Positions 35,313 to 44,992 of a DNA stretch of 64,000 bases are shown here, one piece after another. The DNA comes from Siccirubricoccus phaeus (GTDB lineage Bacteria > Pseudomonadota > Alphaproteobacteria > Acetobacterales > Acetobacteraceae). Position 1 is the stretch's first letter; each line of letters starts with the position of its first letter. Made by a program: the position numbers and the translations under genes. The DNA lies in NCBI RefSeq assembly GCF_008360935.1, contig NZ_SRXO01000019.1, positions 1-64,000 on the forward strand, given 5' to 3'. The notes below the pieces were generated by a model. That model was given only the letters and a program-made list of their open reading frames with translations, was not told the DNA's origin and ran no database searches.

Positions 35313-36227
35313 TTATTCCTCGGCCAGGGCGCGGGCCGCCCTGGCGCGGCGCAGCAGCCAGAGGCCGATGCCGATCGAAAGCGCGAACAGCCCGGCCGAA
35401 AGCCCCAACTGCCAGGCGCCATCCACCCGCACCCCCTTGCCCAGCAGGGCGAAGACCAGGGTCTGCGGCAGGTAGCCCAGGGCGGAGCCGGCGAGGAAGG
35501 GCAGCACCGGCAGCGCCGCCAGCCCGGCCAGCAGGTTCAGCGCCAGATTGTTTCCCACCGGCAGCAGCCGCAGCGCCAGGGTCGCGCCGAAGGGGTTGGC
35601 CGCCAGCACGTCCCGCACCGGCCGCAACCGCCGGCCGAAGCGCCCGGCCAATTGCCGCTCCGCCCAGCCCCGCCCCACCAGCCGGGCCCAGCCCAGGGAG
35701 AGCGCCGCCCCCAGCACCGTCCCGGCCACCGCCAGCGCGCTGCCCGCCAGCGCCCCGAAGGCATAGCCGCCGAGGAAGGCCATCCCCTGCCGTGGCACCC
35801 CCAGCGCCGTCGCCGCCGCCGTGACGAGCAGGAACATCGCCTCCCCCCACAGCCCCTGGCCCCGCACATGCCGGTCCACCCATTCGGTGCCCGGCACCAG
35901 CCCGATGCCGCGCAGCGCCAGCCCCGCCGCCACCAGCCCTGCCGCCAACAGCAGCAGCCTGCCGATGGCCCGCCAGCGCCCGGCCCCGCCGTCGGGCTCC
36001 CCGCCGCCCGGCGCCGCGCCACCGGCCCCGACGCCGCCAGGCGCCGTGTCGCTCGGCGGCGCACCGCCAGGTTTCTTGTGAACTGGCGCCACGCCACCGG
36101 CCCCCATGCCGCCCGGCCCCACGCCGCCCGGCCCCGTGCCGGCTGGCGCCGCGCCGCCCGGCCCGGTGTCGCCGGACCCCATGCCGCCGGGCGCTGCACC
36201 GGCGGCGGCCGCCCTGCCTGCCGCCAT
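35313..36227 (-). CDS. TVP38/TMEM64 (VTT/DedA-like) membrane protein with repeat-rich N-terminus
   Basis: A 304-residue protein. Residues about 90-300 form a VTT-domain membrane protein: GEAMFLLVTAAATALGVPRQGMAFLGGYAFG is the entry motif and NPFGATLALRLLPVGNNLALNLLAGL the re-entrant region; about six hydrophobic segments are visible. VTT proteins handle lipids or membrane stress. Residues 1-85 are a cytoplasmic low-complexity tail of repeating G-P-G-G-x units (GPGGAAPAGTGPGGVGPGGM), encoded by a degenerate minisatellite. The ATG at 36227 lies two bases after the glycosyltransferase stop; a shorter start near the membrane domain cannot be excluded. Confidence 0.8.
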   Translation of the reverse strand: MAAGRAAAAGAAPGGMGSGDTGPGGAAPAGTGPGGVGPGGMGAGGVAPVHKKPGGAPPSDTAPGGVGAGGAAPGGGEPDGGAGRWRAIGRLLLLAAGLVAAGLALRGIGLVPGTEWVDRHVRGQGLWGEAMFLLVTAAATALGVPRQGMAFLGGYAFGALAGSALAVAGTVLGAALSLGWARLVGRGWAERQLAGRFGRRLRPVRDVLAANPFGATLALRLLPVGNNLALNLLAGLAALPVLPFLAGSALGYLPQTLVFALLGKGVRVDGAWQLGLSAGLFALSIGIGLWLLRRARAARALAEE

Positions 36228-36229
36228 GC

Positions 36230-37027
36230 TCAGGTCCTCGGTCCGGTCCCGGGCGGGGTCTCCGGCTCGACCTCCGGCCGCTTCCAGCGCCGCTGCAGCC
36301 AGGCGACCCCGGCCAGATCCACCAGCCCCACCAGCAGCCGGTCCAGCGTGCCGTAATTGGAGACGCCCCGCACCCGCGGCCGGTGGTTCACCGGCTCGCT
36401 CACCACCCGCCCGCCCTGGCGCAGCACCAGGGCCGGCAGGAAGCGGTGCATATGGTCGAAATGCGGCAGCTCCAGGAACAGCGCGCGGGGGAAGACCTTC
36501 AGCCCGCAGCCGGTATCCGGCGTCGCATCCTGCAGCAGCCGGGACCGCACCGCATTGGCCACCCGGCTGCTGCGCCGCTTCACCCAACTGTCCCGCCGCG
36601 TCACCCGGTGCCCGGCGACCAGTATCGCGCCGCCCTCGGCCGCCGCCTCCCGCTCGGCGCGGGCCAGCAGCCGGGGGATATCGGCCGGGTCGTTCTGCCC
36701 GTCCCCGTCCAGCGTGGCGATCCAGCGGCCGCGCGCCGCCTTCACGCCGGTCACCACCGCGGCGGATTGCCCGCAGCTCCGCCGGTGCCGCAGATGCCGC
36801 ACCGGCGCCCGCGCCGCCGCCGCCGCCAGCTCCGCCGGCGTGGCGTCCGAGGAGCCGTCATCCACATAGACGATCTCATGCGCCACCCCCGCCAGCGCCG
36901 CCTCGATCTCGGCGACCAGCGGGGCGATGTTCGGCGCCTCGTTCCGCACCGGGATGACGACGGAAACCAGGGGCGGGGCGGGCGGCTCGGCCGTCGCCGC
37001 CGGGCGGGTATCGGGGGCTTCGGGCAT
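36230..37027 (-). CDS. Family 2 glycosyltransferase (dolichol/polyprenyl-phosphate type)
   Basis: A 265-residue GT2 enzyme. LVSVVIPVRNEAPNIAPLVAEI, VYVDDGSSDAT and the DxD-bearing TLDGDGQNDPADIP are diagnostic; GVSNYGTLDRLLVG is the usual end of DPM1-like enzymes. There is no membrane tail, as in the single-domain type. It would transfer a sugar to a polyprenyl phosphate. The VTT membrane gene follows two bases after its stop, so both are probably co-expressed. The ATG at 37048 is an alternative start. Confidence 0.87.
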   Translation of the reverse strand: MPEAPDTRPAATAEPPAPPLVSVVIPVRNEAPNIAPLVAEIEAALAGVAHEIVYVDDGSSDATPAELAAAAARAPVRHLRHRRSCGQSAAVVTGVKAARGRWIATLDGDGQNDPADIPRLLARAEREAAAEGGAILVAGHRVTRRDSWVKRRSSRVANAVRSRLLQDATPDTGCGLKVFPRALFLELPHFDHMHRFLPALVLRQGGRVVSEPVNHRPRVRGVSNYGTLDRLLVGLVDLAGVAWLQRRWKRPEVEPETPPGTGPRT

Positions 37028-37104
37028 GGCGGCGCGCGGTAGCAGCATGGCGCCCGCGCGGCAAGCGCAAGGCAATTTCACCTGCCTGCCGTATAAAGGC
37101 AGCC

Positions 37105-38178
37105 ATGCCCTTCGACACCGCCCGCCCCCACCCCCAGCCCCTGGCCGCCGGCGCCGAGGCCGGCACCATCGCCCGCTGGCTGCTCACCGTCGCCGGCATG
37201 GTCTGGATCATGATCGCCCTCGGCGGCGCCACCCGCCTCACCGGCTCCGGCCTCTCCATCATGGAATGGGCGCCGCTTTCCGGCACCCTGCCGCCGCTCT
37301 CGGAAACAGAGTGGCAAAGGCTTTACGATCTCTACCGGACGATTCCGCAATATGCGCTGGTGAACCAGGGCTTCGGCCTCGCCGGGTTCAAGGAGATCTT
37401 CTGGCTCGAATGGATCCATCGGCTCTGGGGGCGGCTGATCGGCCTCGCCTATGCCCTGCCGCTCGCCTGGTTCTGGTGGCGCGGGCGCATCCCGGCCGGG
37501 CTCAAGCCAAGGCTGCTGCTGCTGCTGCTGCTCGGCGGGCTGCAGGGGGCGGTGGGCTGGTTCATGGTCGCCAGCGGGTTCGAGGCGGACCGCACCGCCG
37601 TCTCCCCCTACCGGCTCGTCATCCATCTGGCCCTTGCCCTCGGCCTTTACGCCGCCCTGCTCTGGACCGCCTTCGGCCTGCGCCACCCCGCGCCGGCGCC
37701 GCTGCCGGACCGGGCGGGCAGCGTGCGGCGGCAGGTGAAGGCCGCCTTCTGGCTGGTGCTGGCCGCCATGCTGGCCGGCGGCTTCGTGGCCGGGCTGCGC
37801 GCCGGGCTCGACTACAATACCTTCCCGCTGATGGATGGCAGGCTGGTGCCGGAAGGCTATGCCAGGCTCTCGCCGTTCTGGCGAAATTTGACCGAGAATA
37901 TCCCCGCCGTGCAGTTCAACCACCGGCTGCTGGCAACCCTGGCAGGGCTGGCGGCCCTCGGCGCCGCGCAGGCCGCCTGGCGGCATCTGCCGCCGGGCCG
38001 CGCCCGCAGCGCCTGCCTGCTGCTCGGAGCCGCGGTCTGCTTGCAGTACGGCCTCGGCATCGCCACGCTGCTGCTGGTGGTGCCGGTCTGGCTCGGCACC
38101 CTGCATCAGGCGACGGCCGTCCTGGTGCTGACGGCCTCCCTCGCGGCGCTGCACGCCCTGCGCCGGCAAGCGGCCTGA
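37105..38178 (+). CDS. ctaA: Heme A synthase (COX15/CtaA)
   Basis: A 357-residue membrane enzyme with about eight helices in two four-helix halves. It oxidises heme O to heme A for aa3-type cytochrome oxidase. ALGGATRLTGSGLSIMEWAPLSGTLPP is the family start, and conserved histidines are in WIHRLWGRLIG, VIHLALA, FNHRLLATL and GTLHQATAV. LQGAVGWFMVASG and AGLDYNTFPLMDG are type 2 CtaA features. The kinase gene follows 33-39 bp later on the same strand. Confidence 0.93.
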   Translation: MPFDTARPHPQPLAAGAEAGTIARWLLTVAGMVWIMIALGGATRLTGSGLSIMEWAPLSGTLPPLSETEWQRLYDLYRTIPQYALVNQGFGLAGFKEIFWLEWIHRLWGRLIGLAYALPLAWFWWRGRIPAGLKPRLLLLLLLGGLQGAVGWFMVASGFEADRTAVSPYRLVIHLALALGLYAALLWTAFGLRHPAPAPLPDRAGSVRRQVKAAFWLVLAAMLAGGFVAGLRAGLDYNTFPLMDGRLVPEGYARLSPFWRNLTENIPAVQFNHRLLATLAGLAALGAAQAAWRHLPPGRARSACLLLGAAVCLQYGLGIATLLLVVPVWLGTLHQATAVLVLTASLAALHALRRQAA

Positions 38179-38217
38179 TGGACGGTCGGCGCGCCCCGCT
38201 GCCCGAGGAGGATGGGG

Positions 38218-41200
38218 ATGACTGAGGCGATCGCGACCGCCGCCGAGCCCACAGCCCTCGCCGCGCTGGCGGCGCTGCCGCAGCCGGTCTTCGGCTTCGC
38301 CGCGGATGGCCGGCTGGTCCTGGCCAACCCCGCCGCCCGCGCCGCCGCCGGGCTGGGCGAGGCGCGCGGTGGTCTCGACCTGGCGGCAATCGCCCTCCGC
38401 CTGGCCGAGCGGGGCGAGTTGGGCGCGGGCGAGCCGGCGGCGCTCGCCGCCGCGCTGCTGGCCGCGCCCGGCCCCGACCCCAGCCGCCGCCTGCTGCGCC
38501 GCCCCGCCGACGGGCTGTGGCAGGAGCTGCAGAGCCTGCCGCTGGCCGGCGGCGGCCGGCTGCTGCTGCTGCACCCCTTGGCGGAACCGCCGCTCGGCGC
38601 CGTGCTGGCGCCGCTGCAGGGCGGCGTGGCGGTGGTGGATGCCGCCGACCGCCTGGCCTTCTGCAACCCCGCGGCGGCCCGGCTGAGCGGGCTGCGGCCG
38701 GAGGCGCTGCGGCCGGGCATGCCCATGGAGACGGTCTTCGCGCTGATGGCGGCGGCGGGGGAGCTGGATGCGGCGGAGCTGGCCGGCATCCGCGCCATGC
38801 GCGCGGCGCGGCCGGCGGGCGCCAGCAGCACCTATATCCGCCGCCGCCCGAACGGCGACAGCCAGCGCTGCTGCAGCACCCCCATCGTCGGCGGCGGCCG
38901 GGTGCTGGAGATCGCCGATATCTCCGAACAGGTGCAGGCGGCCGAGGAGGCGGAGCGTCGCGCCGCGGTGCTGGACGGCGTCATGGCCACCCTGCCGCAC
39001 GGCGTGGTGGTGTTCGACGCCGAGGACCGCGTCAGCCTGGTGAACGCCGCCTATCAGCGGATCGCGGCCGGGGGCGAGATCGCCCTGGGCGAGACGCGTG
39101 CGGCACTGCTCCGGCGCCGCGCGGCCGCCGGGGAAGGCGCGGATGAAGCGGTCGCGACGCCGGCCGGGCCGCCCGGCCAGCCGCACCTCGTCGAACAGGT
39201 GCGGCCGGACGGCACCGTCATCGCCTGCCGCGCCGCCGCCCTGCCCGGCGGCGGCCGGGTGGAGGTGATCACCGACATCACCGGCCTCGCCCGGGCGCGG
39301 GCCGAGGCGACCGAGCGGGCGGCCCAGCTCCAGCGCATGCTGGACCATATGCGCCACGGCATCTGCCTGTTCGACGCGGCGCACCGGCTGGTGGTGGCCA
39401 ATGCGCTGGCGCACCAGCTCACCGGCCTGCCGCCGGAGGTGCTGCGGCCGGGGCGGCATATCCGCGAGCTGCTGCAGGAACAGGCGGCGCGCGGCGTTTT
39501 CGGCGTGGGGGAGGCGGCGCAGGCCGCGCTCGCCCGCAACCTCGCCCTGGACCGCAGCCGGCAGACCGGCCATCTCCGCCCCGGGCCCGGCGGCACCACC
39601 ATCGAAATCATCGTCGAGCCGACCCCGGATGGCGGCTATGTCGTCACCTTTAGCGACGTCACGGCGCATGTGGCGGCGGAGGAGGCGGCCCGGACCCAGG
39701 CCGCGCTGCTGCAGGCGACGCTCGACAACCTCCGCACCGGCATCACCCTGTTCGGGCCGGACCAGCGGCTGCGCTTCGCCAATGCGCTGGCGCAGGACCT
39801 GGCCGGCTACTCCCCCTCCCGCCTGCAGGCCGGGGCGAGCATCGCCGAGCTGCTGGACGATCTGCGGACCAATGGCGAATTCGCCGAGGCGCCGGGGATG
39901 GATGAGCGTGCCCTGGCGCTGCGCCATGCCAACCGCTCCGTCCCGCGCCGCCACCTCCGCCGCAAGGCGGATGGCAGGGTGGTCGAGGTCCGCTCCGACC
40001 CGCTGCCGGATGGCGGCTTCATCCTGACCCATGCCGACGTCACGGCGCTGGCCCGGGCGGAGGAGGAGGCGCGGCAGCGCGCCGATGAGCTGCAGCTCAT
40101 CCAGGACAGCATCCGCCACGGCCATGCGCTCTACGGCGCCGACCGCAGGCTGATCGCCGCCAACCGCCTCGCCGCCCTGCATGCCAGCCTGACGCCCGAG
40201 GAGTTCATCCCCGGCCGCAGCTTCGAGGAGCTGGTGGAGCTGCAGCGCCGGCACGGCGCCTTCGGCCCGCCGGAGAGCCAGGCGGCAGCGCGGGAGGTGG
40301 CGCGCATCCTCGGCTCCGACCGGCGCCTGCCGGACCGCTACCAGCGGACCCTGGCGGATGGCCGGGTGATCGAGGTCTGCTCCGACCCGACCCCGGCCGG
40401 CGGCTTCGTCATCACCTGGAGCGACATCACCGCCCTCGCCCGGGCGGAGGCGGCGGCCAGCGAGCGCGCCGCCATCCTGCAGGGCATGCTGGACCATCTC
40501 CGCCACGGCATCGTGGTGTTCAACGCGGCGGGGATGGCGGTCGCCGCCAACCCGCTCTGCAGCGAGCTGGCCGGGCTCCGGCCCGGCGTGATCCGCCCCG
40601 GCCGGTCCTTCGCGGCGACGATGCGCGACGCCTTCGGGCCGCAGGAATGCAACGACCCGGCGGGGGCGGAGGCGGCGATCGCCCGTGACCGCTCCAGGCC
40701 CTATCGCGGCCGGCAGCACACCCAGAGCGGCAAGGTCGTCGACATCTTCTCCGACCCCATCGCCGGCGGCGGCTTCGTCATCAGCTATGTGGACGTGACG
40801 GCGGAGGCGCGGGCAGAGGCGGAGGCGAAGGCCCGCGCCGCGACGCTGCAGCGGGTGCAGGAGACGATCCGCCACGGCATCGCCCTGTTCGATGCCGAGG
40901 GCCGGCTGATCAGCGCCAACCGCCTCGCCGCCGGGCTGGCCGGGGTGCCGGAGGCGGCGCTGGCGCCGGGGGCGACGCATGCAGCGCTGACCGCGGCGCA
41001 GCTCGCCGCCGGGGTGTTCGGCGAGGGCGCCGAGGCGGCGGCGGAGGCGGCCCGGCTGCGCCGGGCGGATCGCCGCCGGCGGCTGCAGCACCAGCGGCGC
41101 ATGCCCGATGGGCGGGTGGTGGAAAGCGCCTCCGACCCCGTGCCGGAAGGCGGCTTCGTCATCACCTGGAGCGACGTGACCGCCCTTGCCGAGGCGGAGC

Positions 41201-44200
41201 AGGCGGCGGAGCAGCGGGCGGCGACGCTGCAGGCGATGATCGAGAACATGCGCCACGGCGTGGCGCTGTTCGGGCCTGATCACCGCCTGCTGGCGGCCAA
41301 CCGGCTGATCGAGGAGCTGGGCGGCTTTCCCCCCGGCGCCGTGCGCCCCGGCCGGAGCCATGCCGAGCTGGTGGCGGAGCAATCCGACCGCGGCGCCACC
41401 GGGGACCCGGCGCTGGATGCCGCGCTCGCGGCCCGCGGCCTGGCGGCCGACCGCCGCCAGAAGCTGCGCTACACCCGCCCGGCGCGGGATGGCCGGATCC
41501 TCGAGGTCGCCTCCAACCCCATGCCGGATGGCGGCTTCGTCATCACCATCACGGATATCACCGCCCTGGCCTGGGCGGAGGCGGCGGCGCAGCAGCGCGC
41601 CGGCCAGCTCGGCGCGCTGCTGGACACCATCCGCCACGGCGTCAGCCTCTACGGGCCGGACCGCCGGCTCATCCTCAGCAACCGGCTCTGCTACAGCATC
41701 AGCGGCACGCGGCAGGCGGGGATCGAGCCCGGCATGACGCTCGAGGAGGTGATGCAGCAGCAGCTCCGCATCGGTGCGCTGGGGCCCGAGCCGGCGGCGA
41801 CCGCGCTGGTCGAATTCGTCCTCGGCATCGACCGTTCGCAGCCCTACCGCTACCAGCGCCGCACCCCGGATGGCAGGCTGATCGAGGTGGTCTCCGACCC
41901 GACGCCGGATGGCGGCTTCGCCATCACCTTCACCGACATCACCGCTCTGGCGGCGGCGGAGGCGGAGGCGGCCAGCCGCGCCGCCATGCTGCAGGACGCG
42001 CTGCACACCATGCGGCACGGCTTCGTGCTCTATGGGCCGGACCGGCGGATCCGCGCGGCCAACGGCCTGGCCGCGACCTATGGCGGGCTGCACCCGGACG
42101 ATATCCGCGTCGGCATGACCCTGGATGACGGGCTGCGGCAGGAACATGCCCGCGGCGGCTTCGGGCCGGAGCCGGAGGCCAGCGCCACCCTGCGCGAGCG
42201 GCTGGGGCGCGACCGCGGCAAGCCCTACCGGGAGACGCGGCGGCTGGCCGACGGGAGGGTGACGGAGATCTCCTCCGACCCCACGCCGGATGGCGGCTTC
42301 ATCCTCACCTTCAGCGACGTCACCGCCCTGGCCCGGGCGGAGAGCGAGGCGCAGGACCGCGCCGCGACGCTGAAGGTGGCGATGGACAGCATCCGCCACG
42401 GCATGGCCTTCTACGGCCCGGACCGCCGGCTGCGCCTGGCCAACCGGCTGGCCAACCCGGATTACGGCCTGCCGGAGCTCAGCGGCCGTACCGGCACGCG
42501 GTTCGACGACCTGGTCTGCGAGCAGCTCCGGCTCGGCCTGTTCGGCGACGGGCCGGAGGCGGCGCGGCTGGCCGCCGAGGTGATCGGCTTCGACCGCAGC
42601 CAGCCGCTGCGCTACCAGCGCCGGCTGCGCGGCGGCCGGGTGATCGACATCTCTTCCGACCCGACGCCGGATGGCGGCTTCGTCATCACCCATTCGGATG
42701 TGACGGAGCTGGCGGAGGCCAAGGCCGAGGCCTCCGCCCGCGCCGCCACGCTGCAGGTGATGCTGGACAATATCCGCCACGGCATCTCCTATTTCGGCCC
42801 GGACCACCGGCTGATCGCGCACAACGCCCTCGCCGAGGCCTCGATCGGCATCGGTCCCATGGAGGCCGGCCTGCGCATCGAGGAGCTGGTGCGGCTGCAG
42901 CGGGAGAAGGGCGTGTTCGGCGAGGCGATGGCCGGGGACCGCGTCATCTCGCCGGCTGTCCTGCTCGACCGCTGCGAGCCGATCCGCTACCTGCGTCACA
43001 CCCCGGATGGGCGGCGGCTGGAGGTCTCCTCCGAGCCGGCGCCGGATGGCGGCTTCGTCCTCACCCACACCGACGTGACGGAGCTGCTGGAGGCGCAGGC
43101 CGCCGCCGCGCAGCGCGCCGTGGTGCTGCAGGTGATGATGGACAGCATGCGCCACGGCATCGCGCTCTATGACCGCGACCGGCGGCTGATCTCCGCCAAC
43201 CGGCTGGCCGCCGAGCTGAACGCGGTGGCGCCCGAGGTTTTCACCCCGGGCCGCACCACGCTGGAAGTGGCGCGGGACTTCGCCGCGGCCGGCGCGATCA
43301 CCATGGCGGAGGCGGAGATGACCGCCGCCGATGATTACGCCACGCCGAAGCGCCGGCTGCGCCACCTGCCGGATGGCCGGATCGTCGAGGTCTCCGTCGA
43401 TCCGACGCAGGATGGCGGCTTCGTCGCCACCTATACCGACATCACCCCGCTGACCCGGGCGGAGACGGCGGCGCGGCACCGCGCCGCGGTGCTGCAGGTC
43501 ATGCTCGACAACATGCGCCACGGGATCATCTACTACGATGCCGAGCACCGGGTGGTGGCGGCGAATTCCCTGGCGGCGGAGCTGGGCGGCCACCCGCCCG
43601 GCTCGGTGATGCAGGGCCGGCGCTTCGAGGCGCTGATCGACGAGCAGGTGGCGCTCGGCGCTCATGGCGGCGCCACCGAGGCGACCGCCCTGATGGCCAA
43701 GGCGATCGACCACCGCAAACCCGCCCGCTACACGCGGCCCGGCAGCGGCGGCCGGACCATCGAGGTGACCTCCGACCCGACGCCGGATGGCGGCTTCGTC
43801 GTCACCATGACCGACATCTCGCCGCTGGCCGAGGCGGAGCGCGCGGCCAAGGAGCGGGCCGGGGTGCTGCAGGCCATGCTGGACAACATCCGCCATGGCA
43901 TCGCGCTGTTCGATGCCGAAGGGCGGGTGCAGGTGGCGAATCCGGTCTTCCTCCGCCTGCTGGACCTGCCGGCGGAGGTGATGGCGCCGGGTCGCCCCAT
44001 GGCCGATTTCGTCAACCTGATGCTGGCGCGGGGCGAGTATGGCGAGGGCGAGGCCGGCATCGCCGCGGCCCGCGCCATGCTGGGGCGGGACCGCACCCGG
44101 CCGCTGCGCACCACCCGGATCAGGCCGAATGGCGTGGCGGTGGAGACCGTCTCCGACCCCATCCCGGGCGGCGGCTGGGTCATCACCTATACCGACGTCA

Positions 44201-44964
44201 CCGAGGACCGCCGCATCCGCGCCGAGCTGGAGCGGGCGAAGAACGCGGCGGAGACGGCGAACCAGGCGAAATCCCGCTTCCTCGCCGCCATGAGCCATGA
44301 GCTGCGGACGCCGCTGAATGCCGTGATCGGCTTCTCCGAGGCCTTCCTCGCGGCGCCGGAGGCGGAGCGGGGGCTCGACTATGTCCGCTCCATCCATGAG
44401 GCGGGGCGGCATCTGCTCTCCCTGATCGACGACATCCTGGACGTGACGCGGGCGGAGACCACCGGCTTCGTCGTGACCAGCACGGAGGTGGATCTGAAGG
44501 CGCTGGGCGAGGGGGCGGTGCGGGTGATAAGGACCGTCGCCGGCGCGGCGGGGGTGGAGCTGCATGCGGTGCTGCCGCCCTCCCTGCCGCGCATCCGGGC
44601 GGATGAGCTGCGGATGCGCCAGGTGCTGCTGAACCTGCTCTCCAACGCGGTGAAATTCACCCCGGAGGGCGGCCATGTGACGCTGTATGCGGAGCGCGAC
44701 CCGGGGGGCGATCTGCTGGTGCGGGTGACCGATACCGGCATCGGCATGAAGCCGGAGGACATCCCCCGGGCCTTCGAGCCCTTCACCCAGCTCGATTCCT
44801 CCCTGGCCCGACGCTTCCCCGGCTCCGGCCTCGGCCTATATCTGTCCAAGGCGCTGGCCGAGGCGCAGGGGGCGAGCCTGACCCTGGACAGCACCCCCGG
44901 CCGGGGCTCCACCGCCCTGCTGCGGATTCCGCAGGCGCTGGTGCTGGACAGGCTGGCCGTCTGA
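38218..44964 (+). CDS. Giant PAS-array sensor histidine kinase
   Basis: A 2,248-residue soluble kinase. After two degenerate PAS-like modules (about 20-135 and 136-245) come fourteen modules of the PAS_7 type. Each opens with an x-R-H-G hydrophobic motif (LPHGVVVFDAEDR, MRHGICLFDAAHR, IRHGVSLYGPDRR), continues with AN and a GLPPE...PG turn, and ends in PDGGFVITxSDVTALARAEAEA and a coiled-coil linker RAATLQxMLDN. Modules start near residues 378, 505, 632, 761, 884, 1011, 1138, 1265, 1392, 1519, 1644, 1766 and 1891; the spacing is exactly 127 in many steps. The C-terminus has HisKA (SHELRTP, phospho-His about 2027) and HATPase (N 2143, DTGIG 2172, GSGLGL 2202). There is no transmembrane segment and no receiver domain. 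The ATG at 38218 is better spaced from GAGGAG than the one at 38212. No response regulator gene is adjacent, so the partner is unknown. Confidence 0.95.
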   Translation: MTEAIATAAEPTALAALAALPQPVFGFAADGRLVLANPAARAAAGLGEARGGLDLAAIALRLAERGELGAGEPAALAAALLAAPGPDPSRRLLRRPADGLWQELQSLPLAGGGRLLLLHPLAEPPLGAVLAPLQGGVAVVDAADRLAFCNPAAARLSGLRPEALRPGMPMETVFALMAAAGELDAAELAGIRAMRAARPAGASSTYIRRRPNGDSQRCCSTPIVGGGRVLEIADISEQVQAAEEAERRAAVLDGVMATLPHGVVVFDAEDRVSLVNAAYQRIAAGGEIALGETRAALLRRRAAAGEGADEAVATPAGPPGQPHLVEQVRPDGTVIACRAAALPGGGRVEVITDITGLARARAEATERAAQLQRMLDHMRHGICLFDAAHRLVVANALAHQLTGLPPEVLRPGRHIRELLQEQAARGVFGVGEAAQAALARNLALDRSRQTGHLRPGPGGTTIEIIVEPTPDGGYVVTFSDVTAHVAAEEAARTQAALLQATLDNLRTGITLFGPDQRLRFANALAQDLAGYSPSRLQAGASIAELLDDLRTNGEFAEAPGMDERALALRHANRSVPRRHLRRKADGRVVEVRSDPLPDGGFILTHADVTALARAEEEARQRADELQLIQDSIRHGHALYGADRRLIAANRLAALHASLTPEEFIPGRSFEELVELQRRHGAFGPPESQAAAREVARILGSDRRLPDRYQRTLADGRVIEVCSDPTPAGGFVITWSDITALARAEAAASERAAILQGMLDHLRHGIVVFNAAGMAVAANPLCSELAGLRPGVIRPGRSFAATMRDAFGPQECNDPAGAEAAIARDRSRPYRGRQHTQSGKVVDIFSDPIAGGGFVISYVDVTAEARAEAEAKARAATLQRVQETIRHGIALFDAEGRLISANRLAAGLAGVPEAALAPGATHAALTAAQLAAGVFGEGAEAAAEAARLRRADRRRRLQHQRRMPDGRVVESASDPVPEGGFVITWSDVTALAEAEQAAEQRAATLQAMIENMRHGVALFGPDHRLLAANRLIEELGGFPPGAVRPGRSHAELVAEQSDRGATGDPALDAALAARGLAADRRQKLRYTRPARDGRILEVASNPMPDGGFVITITDITALAWAEAAAQQRAGQLGALLDTIRHGVSLYGPDRRLILSNRLCYSISGTRQAGIEPGMTLEEVMQQQLRIGALGPEPAATALVEFVLGIDRSQPYRYQRRTPDGRLIEVVSDPTPDGGFAITFTDITALAAAEAEAASRAAMLQDALHTMRHGFVLYGPDRRIRAANGLAATYGGLHPDDIRVGMTLDDGLRQEHARGGFGPEPEASATLRERLGRDRGKPYRETRRLADGRVTEISSDPTPDGGFILTFSDVTALARAESEAQDRAATLKVAMDSIRHGMAFYGPDRRLRLANRLANPDYGLPELSGRTGTRFDDLVCEQLRLGLFGDGPEAARLAAEVIGFDRSQPLRYQRRLRGGRVIDISSDPTPDGGFVITHSDVTELAEAKAEASARAATLQVMLDNIRHGISYFGPDHRLIAHNALAEASIGIGPMEAGLRIEELVRLQREKGVFGEAMAGDRVISPAVLLDRCEPIRYLRHTPDGRRLEVSSEPAPDGGFVLTHTDVTELLEAQAAAAQRAVVLQVMMDSMRHGIALYDRDRRLISANRLAAELNAVAPEVFTPGRTTLEVARDFAAAGAITMAEAEMTAADDYATPKRRLRHLPDGRIVEVSVDPTQDGGFVATYTDITPLTRAETAARHRAAVLQVMLDNMRHGIIYYDAEHRVVAANSLAAELGGHPPGSVMQGRRFEALIDEQVALGAHGGATEATALMAKAIDHRKPARYTRPGSGGRTIEVTSDPTPDGGFVVTMTDISPLAEAERAAKERAGVLQAMLDNIRHGIALFDAEGRVQVANPVFLRLLDLPAEVMAPGRPMADFVNLMLARGEYGEGEAGIAAARAMLGRDRTRPLRTTRIRPNGVAVETVSDPIPGGGWVITYTDVTEDRRIRAELERAKNAAETANQAKSRFLAAMSHELRTPLNAVIGFSEAFLAAPEAERGLDYVRSIHEAGRHLLSLIDDILDVTRAETTGFVVTSTEVDLKALGEGAVRVIRTVAGAAGVELHAVLPPSLPRIRADELRMRQVLLNLLSNAVKFTPEGGHVTLYAERDPGGDLLVRVTDTGIGMKPEDIPRAFEPFTQLDSSLARRFPGSGLGLYLSKALAEAQGASLTLDSTPGRGSTALLRIPQALVLDRLAV

Positions 44965-44992
44965 GCGCGGCCGCAACATTTCGGAGAGCCCC

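Noticed and set aside
37078..44676. A 2,532-codon open reading frame on the minus strand opposite the PAS-array kinase
   Set aside because: It has the arginine, glycine and histidine-rich composition of a frame opposite high-GC coding DNA, no family motifs, and lies exactly against a convincing kinase. The repeated PAS modules keep this frame open.
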